Both the position numbers and the translations under genes were made by a program. The notes beneath the pieces are model-generated. The model worked only from the letters and a program-made list of their open reading frames with translations, had not been told where the DNA came from and made no database searches. From the NCBI RefSeq assembly GCF_018130145.1, contig NZ_JAFCMB010000005.1, forward strand, positions 124,001 through 188,000: a DNA stretch of 64,000 nt, in the 5' to 3' direction. The stretch comes from Bradyrhizobium sp. AUGA SZCCT0176 (GTDB lineage: Bacteria; Pseudomonadota; Alphaproteobacteria; Rhizobiales; Xanthobacteraceae). How positions within the stretch are numbered: the stretch's first letter is position 1; each line of letters starts with the position of its first letter. Positions 25,132-33,370 of the stretch are shown one piece after another.

Positions 25132-26046
25132 TCAGATCGGATCCCAGGTGAAGACGTCCGCCGAGCGATCGAGCTTGGAGAATGATCCCTTCAGCGCCGG
25201 CATGCCGTGCTCGGCGATGGTCTGCGGCGTCCAGCCTTCGCTGCGGTGAACCGAGCGCACCGGACGATGCTGGCCGAACAGGAAAATCTCGTTCATGCGC
25301 ACGCCAAAAATCTGTCCGGTGACGTCCTTGGCGTCGTCGCTGAGCAGATGGGCGCAGACCGGCGCGATCTTCTCCGGTCCCATCTGCTGGATCTTCGCGA
25401 CGCGCGCCTTCTCGGCTTCGGTCTCGGTCGGGATGGTGCCGATCATGCGGGTCCAGGCGAATGGCGAGACGCAGTTCGAGCGCACGTTGAAGCGGCCCAT
25501 GTCGAGCGCGATCGACTTCGAGAGGCCGACGATGCCGAGCTTGGCGGCGGCGTAGTTGGCCTGGCCGAAATTGCCGATCAGTCCCGAGGTCGAGGTGAAG
25601 TGCACGAAGGAGCCGCTCTCCTGTTCGCGGAACAGCCGCGCCGCGGCGTGGCTGACGTAGAACGAGCCCATCAGATGCACCTTGATGACGGATTCGAACG
25701 CTTCGACGCTCATCTTGTGGAAGATCATGTCGCGCAGGATGCCGGCATTGTTGACGACGCCGTCGAGCCGGCCGAAATGATCGGTCGCCGTCTTCACTAT
25801 CTTGCTCGCGGGGATCGCTTCCGCAACCGACTCGAAATTGGCGACCGCCGTGCCGCCGCGCTTCTTGATTTCTTCCACCACTTCCTCGGCGGGAGCTGCG
25901 CTGTTGCCCGCGCCGTCGGCGGCGCCGCCGGGATCGTTGACCACGACCTTTGCCCCTTCGGCGGCACAGAGCAGGGCGATCTCCCTGCCGATGCCCCGGC
26001 CCGCGCCGGTGACGATGATGACTTTGTCTTGCAGTGATTTGGTCAT
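25132..26046 (-). CDS. SDR-family 3-hydroxyacyl-CoA dehydrogenase (MFE-2 N-terminal type)
   Basis: A 304-aa SDR resembling the dehydrogenase part of peroxisomal multifunctional enzyme 2. TGAGRGIGREIA binds the cofactor, NNAGILRD is the central strand, and the catalytic region is TSTSGLIGNFGQANYAAAKLG (Ser, then Tyr-x3-Lys). The extra C-terminal region (SEGWTPQTIAEHGMPALKG and onward) is longer than in simple SDRs and also fits MFE-type proteins. It follows the thiolase gene on the same strand, so it probably oxidises the hydroxyacyl-CoA that the thiolase then cleaves. Confidence 0.88.
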   Translation of the reverse strand: MTKSLQDKVIIVTGAGRGIGREIALLCAAEGAKVVVNDPGGAADGAGNSAAPAEEVVEEIKKRGGTAVANFESVAEAIPASKIVKTATDHFGRLDGVVNNAGILRDMIFHKMSVEAFESVIKVHLMGSFYVSHAAARLFREQESGSFVHFTSTSGLIGNFGQANYAAAKLGIVGLSKSIALDMGRFNVRSNCVSPFAWTRMIGTIPTETEAEKARVAKIQQMGPEKIAPVCAHLLSDDAKDVTGQIFGVRMNEIFLFGQHRPVRSVHRSEGWTPQTIAEHGMPALKGSFSKLDRSADVFTWDPI

Positions 26047-26093
26047 GGTGGTTCTCCGTCCTGTTTGTCGATAGCTGAAGGAGGCTCGGTCTT

Positions 26094-26169
26094 GTCATGC
26101 GCGGGCTTGACCCGCGCATCCATCCTTCTTCGGAGGATGATGGATTGCCGGGTCAAGCCCGGCAATGAC
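26094..26169. repeat. Intergenic palindromic repeat between thiolase and SDR (GTCATGCGCGGG type)
   Basis: GTCATGCGCGGGCTTGACCC with ATCCATCCTTC on the left and ATGATGGATTG with CCGGGTCAAGCCCGGCAATGAC on the right. It lies inside what is otherwise one operon. Confidence 0.72.
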
Positions 26170-26181
26170 AGATCAGACCTT

Positions 26182-27321
26182 TCACTTCTCGTTCGTAAAA
26201 ATGATCGTGCCGGACGCCGCGAACATGCCGCCGACGCCGTGGCACACCGATATCCTGGCGTCCTTGACTTGCGCCGGCGCGATGCCGCGCATTTGCCGCA
26301 CGCTCTCCTGCAGCGCATACATGCCGTACATGCCCGAATGCATGTAGCTCAGGCCGCCGCCATTGGTGTTGAGCGGCAGCTTGCCGCCGGGGCGCGTGTT
26401 GCCCTCGGCGATGAACCTGCCGGTTTCTTCGTGCGGCATGAAGCCGAGATCGCCGAGACCGAACAGCGGCAGATGCGCGAAGGCGTCGTAGATCATCAGA
26501 TGATCGACGTCCTTGTGGGCGATGCCGGCCTCCTTGAACGCGAGCGGTCCCGCCGTCGTGAAGGCGCGCGAGGAGTTGAAGGTCTCCATCTGGCTGACCA
26601 TCGGCGTTTCCACACTCTCGCCGGTGCCGAGGATATAGACCGGCTTCTGCGGAAAATCCTTGGCGCGGCCGGCCGAGGTGAGGATCAGCGCGCCGCCGCC
26701 GTCGGTGACGAGGCAGCATTGCAGGATGCGGAACGGATAGGCGATCATCTTCGAGTTCAGCACGTCCTCGACCGTGATCGGCGCCTTCATGGTGGCGCGC
26801 GGATTCTTCGCGGCCCATTCGCGCTGCACCACCGCGACCATGGCGATCTGCTCATGGGTGATGCCATAGGTCTTCATGTAGCGCAGCACGGGTATCGGAA
26901 ACATGCTGGGCGGACCGAACACGCCGAACGGCGACTCGAACTGGCCGTTGAGGCTGTCCGGCGGCGTCGAGCGCGGCAGCTTTCCGATCATCGACTTGCC
27001 GCTCTCGGCGTGCGTGATCAGCACGGTCTTGCAGAGGCCTGCCTCGATCGCGGCCGCGGCGTGGCGGACATGCAGCATGAACGAACAGCCGCCGACGGAG
27101 GTGCCGTCGACCCAGGTCGGCTTGATGCCGAGGTAATGGGCGATCTGCTGCGGGGTTTCCACCGCGGTGGCGATGCCGTCGATGTCTGACAGTTTCAGTC
27201 CGGCATCGGCGATGGCGTTGAGCGCCGCATCCGCGTGCAGCTGGATCTGCGACATGTTCGGGATGACGCCGAGTTCGGTGGTCTCGGCGGCGCCGACGAC
27301 GGCGACCTGGTTTCTGCGCAT
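26182..27321 (-). CDS. SCP2-type thiolase (acetyl-CoA acyltransferase family)
   Basis: A 379-aa non-classical thiolase. The ATG at 27321 begins MRRNQVAVVGAAETTELG; the frame upstream belongs to the preceding gene read out of phase. The nucleophile is probably Cys79 (GTSVGGCSFMLHV), and the C-terminal His/Gly motif appears as VCHGVGGMFAASG. Thiolases of this branch are usually encoded next to a Zn-ribbon/OB-fold protein (DUF35) and may need it for activity. That partner is directly upstream, ending six bases before this start. It could cleave branched or steroid-like side-chain CoAs; the substrate is inferred from family only. Confidence 0.88.
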   Translation of the reverse strand: MRRNQVAVVGAAETTELGVIPNMSQIQLHADAALNAIADAGLKLSDIDGIATAVETPQQIAHYLGIKPTWVDGTSVGGCSFMLHVRHAAAAIEAGLCKTVLITHAESGKSMIGKLPRSTPPDSLNGQFESPFGVFGPPSMFPIPVLRYMKTYGITHEQIAMVAVVQREWAAKNPRATMKAPITVEDVLNSKMIAYPFRILQCCLVTDGGGALILTSAGRAKDFPQKPVYILGTGESVETPMVSQMETFNSSRAFTTAGPLAFKEAGIAHKDVDHLMIYDAFAHLPLFGLGDLGFMPHEETGRFIAEGNTRPGGKLPLNTNGGGLSYMHSGMYGMYALQESVRQMRGIAPAQVKDARISVCHGVGGMFAASGTIIFTNEK

Positions 27322-27326
27322 GGTGC

Positions 27327-27740
27327 TTAACCCTTCGCCGGACGGAACTGGGGAAGGGTGATCTTGTCGTCGAGCTTTTCGAAGGCGACCTCGAGCTTCA
27401 TGTCGAGTTCGAGCGCTTCGGGCGTCTGCGGGCAATCGATGATGTTGCTCATCATGCGCGGACCTTCGTCGAGTTCGACGACGGCGATCGCGTAAGGCGG
27501 CGTAAAGCCGGGCGCGGCGGGGCGATGGTTGATGACATAGCTGTAAAGCCTGGCCTTGCCGCTCGCCTTGAACACGCTGACCTTGCGTGAGGCGCAGGAC
27601 GGGCAGAACGGGCGCGGCGGGAAATAGACGTTGGCGCAGGCGTCGCAGCGCTGCAGGCGCAATTCGCCGGCCGCAGTACCGTCCCAAAAATGCTGGGTTT
27701 CCGGGGTCGGCTTCGGTTTAGCGCGCGCTGGCTCCGCCAT
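27327..27740 (-). CDS. Zn-ribbon/OB-fold thiolase partner protein (DUF35 family)
   Basis: A 137-aa protein. The zinc ribbon has Cys32, Cys35, Cys46 and Cys49 (RCDACANVYFPPRPFCPSC), followed by an OB-fold region (GKARLYSYVINHRPAAPGF to ELDMKLEVAFEKLDD). Two ATGs lie near the strong AAGGAGG site. The first, at 27749, is only one base from it, so the second, at 27740, with ten-base spacing is preferred. DUF35 proteins bind CoA substrates and form complexes with SCP2-type thiolases. The gene order OB-fold, thiolase, SDR supports such a complex. Confidence 0.88.
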   Translation of the reverse strand: MAEPARAKPKPTPETQHFWDGTAAGELRLQRCDACANVYFPPRPFCPSCASRKVSVFKASGKARLYSYVINHRPAAPGFTPPYAIAVVELDEGPRMMSNIIDCPQTPEALELDMKLEVAFEKLDDKITLPQFRPAKG

Positions 27741-27941
27741 ATCAGGCATTCCTCCTTGAGGCGGGCATCGGCCCGCATGTTGCGATCTTGATGCGACATT
27801 TGACCATTCCCCGTCAACGGTCCAGCGGCGCTGTCGCATGGCCGCATTCCCCCAAGCCAAGGGCGCTTGTATGCCAGTGATTTCCCGCGCTAGGGTGTTG
27901 CTGATTGCGCCGCACGGAATGCGCGCGATGACGGAGACGAT
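27741..27941. promoter_or_regulatory. Divergent promoter region between the thiolase operon and the AtuA operon
   Basis: About 200 bases between outward-facing starts. Both operons should have promoters here. I see no strong palindrome or recognisable -35/-10 pair. Confidence 0.4.
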
Positions 27942-29282
27942 GTGCGAACGATTCGAATAGGATCCGGTGCCGGCTATTCGGGCGATCGCATCGAGCCCGC
28001 GGTCGAACTCGCCGAAAAGGGCGACATCCAGTACCTGGTGTTCGAGTGCCTCGGCGAGCGCACGGTAGCATTGGCGCAGCAGGCGCGCATGAAAAACCCG
28101 GAAGGCGGCTACGATCCGCTGCTCGAAGAGCGTATGCGGGCTGTGCTGCCGGTTTGTGGGGCCAAAGGTATCAAGATCGTCACCAATATGGGCGCGGCCA
28201 ATCCGGAAGCCGCCGCACGCCGGACCGCCGAGATCGCGAAGTCGCTTGGGCTGTCCTCGCTGAAGATCGCCGCCATCGTCGGTGACGACGTGCTCGATGC
28301 CTGCAAGGACGGCGATCTGCCGATCATGGAATTCGACGGCACCATCAAGCAGCTCGGTAACCGCCTGCTGTCGGCAAATGCCTATCTCGGCGCCGAGCCG
28401 ATGGCAGAGGCACTGATTGCTGGCGCCGATATCGTCATCACCGGGCGGGCTTCCGATCCGGCGCTGTTTCTGGCGCCGATGATCCACGCCTTTGGCTGGG
28501 CGATGGACGACTGGAACTTGCTCGGGCAGGGCACCGTCGCCGGGCATCTGCTGGAATGTGCGGGCCAGATCACCGGCGGCTATTTTGCCGATCCTGGCTA
28601 CAAGGATGTTCCGGACCTGGCGCGGCTCGGTTTTCCGATCGGTGAAGTCGGCGAGGACGGCAGCCTTGTCATCACCAAGGTGAAGGGTTCCGGTGGCGCG
28701 GTAACGGCACGGACCTGCAAGGAGCAGTTGCTCTACGAGGTGCACGATCCCCGGCAGTATTTCCAGCCGGACGTGGTCGCGGATTTTTCGCAAGTGACCA
28801 TTGAGGAGATCGGGCCCGATCGTGTGCGCGTCAGCGGCGGGCGCGGCCACCAGCGAACCGATACGCTGAAAGTCTCGGTCGGCTACGTCGACAGCTATAT
28901 CGGCGAAGGGCAGATCTCCTACGCCGGCCCCGGTGCGCTGGCGCGCGGCCGGCTCGCGCTGGAGATCGTGCGCGAACGGCTGAAGTTGACGGGCGTTGCA
29001 TCCAGCGAACTGCGGTTCGAACTGGTCGGCGTCGATTCCCTGCACGGTGCGGAAGTCTCCAGCCACGCAAACGAGCCCTATGAAGTGCGCGTTCGGGTCG
29101 CGGGGCGCACGGAAAATCTGCGCGAGGCGGTCAGGATCGGCAACGAGGTCGAAACGCTCTATACCAACGGCCCGGCTGCCGGGGGCGGCGCCTGGAAATC
29201 CGCACGCGATGTCGTTGCGGTGGCGTCCGTGCTGTTGCCGCGCGAATTGGCAAAACCGCAAGTTCGTTTCGTGGGGGCATAA
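27942..29282 (+). CDS. AtuA-family protein, main domain (DUF1446)
   Basis: A 446-aa protein starting with GTG after an ACGGAG site. It opens TIRIGSGAGYSGDRIEPAVE and contains VTNMGAANPEAAARRTAEIA and ITGRASDPALFLAPMIHAFG, all typical of the AtuA main domain. AtuA was named from the acyclic terpene utilisation cluster of Pseudomonas; its biochemical reaction is not settled. In many bacteria the C-terminal ferredoxin-like domain is fused; here it is a separate gene one base downstream. The thiolase operon facing it and the amidase behind it suggest catabolism of a branched or amide-bearing substrate. Confidence 0.85.
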   Translation: MRTIRIGSGAGYSGDRIEPAVELAEKGDIQYLVFECLGERTVALAQQARMKNPEGGYDPLLEERMRAVLPVCGAKGIKIVTNMGAANPEAAARRTAEIAKSLGLSSLKIAAIVGDDVLDACKDGDLPIMEFDGTIKQLGNRLLSANAYLGAEPMAEALIAGADIVITGRASDPALFLAPMIHAFGWAMDDWNLLGQGTVAGHLLECAGQITGGYFADPGYKDVPDLARLGFPIGEVGEDGSLVITKVKGSGGAVTARTCKEQLLYEVHDPRQYFQPDVVADFSQVTIEEIGPDRVRVSGGRGHQRTDTLKVSVGYVDSYIGEGQISYAGPGALARGRLALEIVRERLKLTGVASSELRFELVGVDSLHGAEVSSHANEPYEVRVRVAGRTENLREAVRIGNEVETLYTNGPAAGGGAWKSARDVVAVASVLLPRELAKPQVRFVGA

Positions 29283-29283
29283 G

Positions 29284-29604
29284 GTGAAGCTGCGCGAGAT
29301 TGCCCATTCCCGCACCGGCGACAAGGGCAACATTTCGAACATTTCCGTCATCGCTTATGACGCGAAGCATTATCCGCTACTGCGCGAGCAGGTCACCAGC
29401 GAACGGGTGAAGGCGCATTTCGCCGGGGTCGTTGAGGGCGAAGTGGTTCGCTACGAACTGCCCAATCTGTCGGCCTTGAATTTCGTGATGGCGCAGGCGC
29501 TCGGCGGCGGCGTCACCCGTTCGCTGGCGCTGGATGCCCACGGGAAATCGTTGAGCTCCGCACTGCTCGATCTCGACATTGAGCCAGGATCGGACGACAA
29601 GTAG
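29284..29604 (+). CDS. AtuA C-terminal ferredoxin-like domain as a separate small protein
   Basis: A 106-aa protein starting with GTG one base after the preceding stop. It opens KLREIAHSRTGDKGNISNIS, then LREQVTSERVKAHFAGVVEG and LNFVMAQALGGGVTRSLALD, the pattern of the small domain that follows the main AtuA domain when fused. It probably forms a heteromer with the preceding protein. Confidence 0.82.
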   Translation: MKLREIAHSRTGDKGNISNISVIAYDAKHYPLLREQVTSERVKAHFAGVVEGEVVRYELPNLSALNFVMAQALGGGVTRSLALDAHGKSLSSALLDLDIEPGSDDK

Positions 29605-29634
29605 CGTAGCGAAGAGAAGCAGCGAGAGAAAGTC

Positions 29635-30990
29635 ATGCCGAACATACCAACACTTGCCTCACTCGCCGCCGATCTCGATAGCGGAGCGACCTCCGCCCGC
29701 AAGCTGGTCGAGGAATGTCTCGCCAAAATCGCCGACTCCTCGGGTGAGGGGTCACGCGCGTTCATCCATGTCGACAAGGAAGGCGCCGTAGGCGCGGCGG
29801 ACGCGATGGATCGGCTGCGCAAGGCCCATGCGGCGCCGTCGCCGTTCGCCGGCATCCCGGTCTCGATCAAGGATCTGTTCGACATCAAGGGGCAGGTGAC
29901 CCGCGCCGGCTCGCGGGCACTCGAGGAAGACTGCACGCCGGCCGAGGCCGATGCGCCCGTGGTGGCGCGGTTGCGCCGTGCCGGCTTCATCGTGATCGGC
30001 CGCACCAACATGACCGAGTTCGCCTATTCCGGCATCGGCATCAACCCGCATTACGGCACGCCGAAAGGCACCTGGAACCGCAGCGTTGGCCACGTGCCCG
30101 GTGGCTCGTCCTCGGGCGCGGCGGTCTCGGTCGCGGACGGCATGGCCCACGGCGCGCTCGGCACCGACACCGGCGGCTCCTGCCGGATTCCGGCGGCCTT
30201 CAACGGCATCGTCGGCTTCAAGCCGACGCAACGCCGCGTGCCGCTCGACGGCGGCGTGCCGCTGTCCTTCTCGCTCGACAGTTTCGGGCCGCTGGCACGC
30301 ACGGTGCAGTGCTGCGCGACGATGGACGCCGTGCTGGCTGATGAGCCTGAGCTATCGGTGTTGCAGCCGCGGCCTATCAGGGGCATGCGGCTGGCGGTGC
30401 CGACCACGGTCGCGCTCGATGATCTCGATGACGAGGTCGCCAGGACGTTCGAGCGCGCATTGGAAACGTTATCGCGGCAGGGCGCGCTGATCGAACGGAT
30501 CGAGGTGCCGGAATTTCTCGATGTCGGCGCGATGAACGCCAAGGGTGGCTTTGCGGCGTCGGAAAGTTATGCGTGGCACCGCTATCTGATCGTGAGCAAA
30601 GGCGACGTCTACGATCCCCGCGTGCACGTCCGCATCCTGCGCGGCGAAGGCATGAGTGCGGCCGACTATATCGATCTGCTCGGCGCGCGAAAATCGTTCA
30701 TCGCGCACACCGAAGCGCGCATCGCGCCCTATGACGCGCTCGTCATGCCGACCACGGCCAACACTCCGCCTGTCATTGCCGACCTCGCCGACGACAAGGC
30801 ATTCGCGACGCAAAACCTGCGCGCGCTCCGCAATTGCACGCTGATCAACATGCTCGACGGCTGCGCGATCTCGCTGCCCGCGCATCGCGAAGGCGAGGTA
30901 CCGGTCGGGCTCATGCTCGCAGGAGCGGGCGGAAGAGACCGCTGCATCTTTGAACTCGCGGCCGGAATGGAGAATGTCATCCGTGGTTGA
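29635..30990 (+). CDS. Amidase signature family enzyme
   Basis: A 451-aa amidase with the full Ser-cisSer-Lys triad: Lys79 (PVSIKDLFD), cis-Ser158 (VPGGSSSGAA) and nucleophile Ser182 (TDTGGSCRIPAAF). The substrate could be an amide, carbamate or allophanate-like compound; the family does not tell. It follows the AtuA pair by 30 bases and overlaps the start of the DUF2848 gene by 17 bases, so the four genes form one operon. Confidence 0.92.
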   Translation: MPNIPTLASLAADLDSGATSARKLVEECLAKIADSSGEGSRAFIHVDKEGAVGAADAMDRLRKAHAAPSPFAGIPVSIKDLFDIKGQVTRAGSRALEEDCTPAEADAPVVARLRRAGFIVIGRTNMTEFAYSGIGINPHYGTPKGTWNRSVGHVPGGSSSGAAVSVADGMAHGALGTDTGGSCRIPAAFNGIVGFKPTQRRVPLDGGVPLSFSLDSFGPLARTVQCCATMDAVLADEPELSVLQPRPIRGMRLAVPTTVALDDLDDEVARTFERALETLSRQGALIERIEVPEFLDVGAMNAKGGFAASESYAWHRYLIVSKGDVYDPRVHVRILRGEGMSAADYIDLLGARKSFIAHTEARIAPYDALVMPTTANTPPVIADLADDKAFATQNLRALRNCTLINMLDGCAISLPAHREGEVPVGLMLAGAGGRDRCIFELAAGMENVIRG

Positions 30991-31669
30991 TCTTACCTTT
31001 ACTGTTCAGGACAAGGGCGCGCCGACGCCGCTGACGCTTGCGATCGATCAGGCCGTGATTGCCGGCTGGACCGGGCGCGATCCGGTGGCGCGCGACAAGC
31101 ACATTGCCGAACTGGAAGCGATCGGCATCGCGCGGCCGGCCTCGACGCCGATCTACTATCGCGTCTCCGCGTGCCGGATCACCACCACTGACAGCATCGA
31201 AGTCAGCGGCGGCGATTCCAGCGGCGAGGTCGAGTTCGTGCTGATCGGCTGGCAGGGCCGCATCCTTGTCGGCTGTGGCTCCGATCATACCGATCGCAAG
31301 GTGGAAGCCTACAGCGTCACGGTTTCGAAGCAGATGTGCGACAAGCCGATGGCCTCCGTGCTGTGGGAGCTGGAGGACGTGATCGGCCACTGGGACCAGA
31401 TGATCCTGCGCTCCTGGGCCGTTATCGACGGCGCGCGGGTGCTGTACCAGGAAGGCACGCTCGATGCCATGCTGCCGGTCAAGGACCTGATCGCGCGCGG
31501 CTTTGGCGGCAAAGGCCTGCCGGATGGTTGCGCGATGTTCGGCGGCACTTTTGCGGCCAAAGGCGGCATCCGCCCGGCAAGCCGGTTCGAGTTCGAACTG
31601 GAAGACCCGGTGCTGAAGCGAAAGATCGGCCACGGGTATGATGTGATCGCGTTGCCGGTGCTGGGTTGA
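30974..31669 (+). CDS. DUF2848 family protein
   Basis: A 231-aa soluble protein. The ATG at 30974 lies inside the end of the amidase gene and gives MSSVVDLTFTVQDKGAP. Family-like segments are GRDPVARDKHIAELEAIGI, EVEFVLIGWQGRILVGCGSD and DGCAMFGGTFAAKGGIRPA. The last part recalls the fumarylacetoacetate-hydrolase-like fold, but I cannot confirm it. Coupling to the amidase suggests that it handles the same substrate or product. It ends two bases from the oppositely oriented GT51-like gene. Confidence 0.8.
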   Translation: MSSVVDLTFTVQDKGAPTPLTLAIDQAVIAGWTGRDPVARDKHIAELEAIGIARPASTPIYYRVSACRITTTDSIEVSGGDSSGEVEFVLIGWQGRILVGCGSDHTDRKVEAYSVTVSKQMCDKPMASVLWELEDVIGHWDQMILRSWAVIDGARVLYQEGTLDAMLPVKDLIARGFGGKGLPDGCAMFGGTFAAKGGIRPASRFEFELEDPVLKRKIGHGYDVIALPVLG

Positions 31670-31671
31670 TC

Positions 31672-32445
31672 TCATAGCTTCCGCTGCTGCGATTCGTTGT
31701 CTGGCGAAGGTTCGCGAAACTGCAGCGGACGTGCGCGTGCAGTCGTGGCCTCGGTCTCGCTAATGATGTTGGCCTTCGACAGCCGATCTATGACAACGTT
31801 TCGCCGGTCTCGGGCGATGTCATTCCTTCGGCCGAGCAGCGCTGGCGCTCTAGGCAAAGCTGTGATCAGTGCGATTTCGTCGACGCTCAATAGTCCGAGC
31901 GGCTTATCAAAATACGCCATCGAAGCAGCACCGACGCCATAGCTGGCGCGCCCCAAATAGCTCTCATTCAAATAAATTTCGAGGATGCGGTCGCGCGACA
32001 AGATTTGGGCAATGCGGCCCATGAGCACGATGTTCCCGATGTGCCAGTCGATTCCTCTGCAACACTCTGGACTAAGCGAAATGAGGCACATTGTGACCGA
32101 CGTCGTTATGCCCGACGGTTGAGGACGGCGATTGAAGGCCATGGCAGCGCCGAATTCGATTAACGGATTTAACGACAGCCGTTCATAAAACTCGGGCTCC
32201 TCGTAAGCGATGGCGGCTTGGCGGACGAGCGGAGGTATCTCAGCGAGCGGAACATAGGTTCGCCGGTCACTAACCGAGCAAGCTGGTGCAGTCGATGAAA
32301 GCGTAGCGAGTTTGTCCTTGTCCGGAAGGCCGATGCGGTATTCATAGTGCCAGATCAGCAAGCCTTCGAGTATCAACAGCCCCGTCCCGGCTACCGAAAG
32401 CAGCGCCACAACCAACTTGCCGATGATGATAAATGGCTTGCGCAT
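31672..32445 (-). CDS. Divergent GT51-like transglycosylase-domain protein
   Basis: A 257-aa membrane-anchored protein with one N-terminal helix (about 8-32). It resembles peptidoglycan glycosyltransferases: AAIAYEEPEFYERL stands where family members have the catalytic ED..F..H motif, and RDRILEIYLNESYLGR with YGVGAASMAYFDKPLGLLS matches the conserved C-terminal part. The usual GGSTITQQ segment is degraded to PSGITTSVT. There is no transpeptidase domain. The base composition is visibly lower in GC than in neighbours, suggesting recent acquisition. Activity is doubtful. Confidence 0.7.
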   Translation of the reverse strand: MRKPFIIIGKLVVALLSVAGTGLLILEGLLIWHYEYRIGLPDKDKLATLSSTAPACSVSDRRTYVPLAEIPPLVRQAAIAYEEPEFYERLSLNPLIEFGAAMAFNRRPQPSGITTSVTMCLISLSPECCRGIDWHIGNIVLMGRIAQILSRDRILEIYLNESYLGRASYGVGAASMAYFDKPLGLLSVDEIALITALPRAPALLGRRNDIARDRRNVVIDRLSKANIISETEATTARARPLQFREPSPDNESQQRKL

Positions 32446-32606
32446 CGCTCATGAATAGCGGAGGTGCTACCCGCATAGGTTACATTGTTATGGTGGAAAA
32501 CGTCGAAATTGGGCCGTCTGAAGCCTGGTAGTTGTAATTGCCGCAGGCTCAGCCCTGTTCGGAAATCGGGTGGCTGAAGGCCCGCCGCTTTGCGAAACTG
32601 CCCGCC

Positions 32607-33353
32607 ATGAAAGCCACCGCAAAAGCCACCGAGCACCACGCCTTCCCCGACATCGCCGCCCGGGTCGATGCCGTCGACTGGACGCAGGTGACGGCCGATC
32701 TCGACGGGCAGGGCAGCGCCGTGCTGAAGGGATTGCTGGCGCCGGACGAATGCCAGGCGCTTGCCGCCCTCTATCCCGATGACACAAAATTCCGCAGCCG
32801 CATCGTGATGGGGCGTCACGGATTTGGGCGCGGCGAATACAAGTATTTTTCCTATCCGCTGCCCGATCTGATCGCGGAACTGCGCGCGGCGCTGTATGCG
32901 CGGCTGTGCGGCATTGCCAATCGCTGGAACCAGACGATGGGCATCGATATCCGCTATCCCTTGGCGCATCAGGCGTTCCTGAAGCGCTGCCACGACGCGG
33001 GGCAGGTGCGGCCGACGCCGCTGCTGCTGCAGTACGGTACTGGCGACTACAATTGCCTGCATCAGGATCTCTATGGCGAGCATGTGTTCCCGCTGCAGGT
33101 TGCGATCCTGCTCTCGGAACCGGGGCGCGATTTCACCGGCGGTGAATTCGTGCTGACCGAGCAGCGGCCGCGGATGCAGTCGCGGCCCGAGGTGGTGCCG
33201 CTCATGCAGGGCGACGCGGTGGCATTTGCTGTGCATCACCGCCCGGTGCAGGGGACGCGCGGGTTCTATCGCGTTAATCTGCGCCATGGCGTCAGCCAGA
33301 TCCGCTCCGGCCACCGTCATACCGTCGGCGTGATCTTTCACGACGCCAAGTAA
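32607..33353 (+). CDS. 2-oxoglutarate/Fe(II)-dependent oxygenase (prolyl-hydroxylase-like)
   Basis: A 248-aa oxygenase annotated from the ATG at 32607; a TTG 23 codons earlier is unlikely. Iron ligands are His152 and Asp154 (NCLHQDLYG) and probably His227 (NLRHGVS), with Arg237 as the likely 2-oxoglutarate contact. The fold is the double-stranded beta helix of the PKHD class. It is followed 17 bases later by an AlkB-type oxygenase, so the two may share regulation. Its substrate (protein side chain or other) is unknown. Confidence 0.85.
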   Translation: MKATAKATEHHAFPDIAARVDAVDWTQVTADLDGQGSAVLKGLLAPDECQALAALYPDDTKFRSRIVMGRHGFGRGEYKYFSYPLPDLIAELRAALYARLCGIANRWNQTMGIDIRYPLAHQAFLKRCHDAGQVRPTPLLLQYGTGDYNCLHQDLYGEHVFPLQVAILLSEPGRDFTGGEFVLTEQRPRMQSRPEVVPLMQGDAVAFAVHHRPVQGTRGFYRVNLRHGVSQIRSGHRHTVGVIFHDAK

Positions 33354-33370
33354 TTCACCACGCCAAGTGA

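Noticed and set aside
27741..29351. Very long minus-strand open frame continuing 2 kb upstream of the Zn-ribbon/OB-fold gene
   Set aside because: It is the antisense of the AtuA gene; the sequence is rich in Arg/His/Asp without family features. The real gene starts at 27740 after a strong ribosome site.
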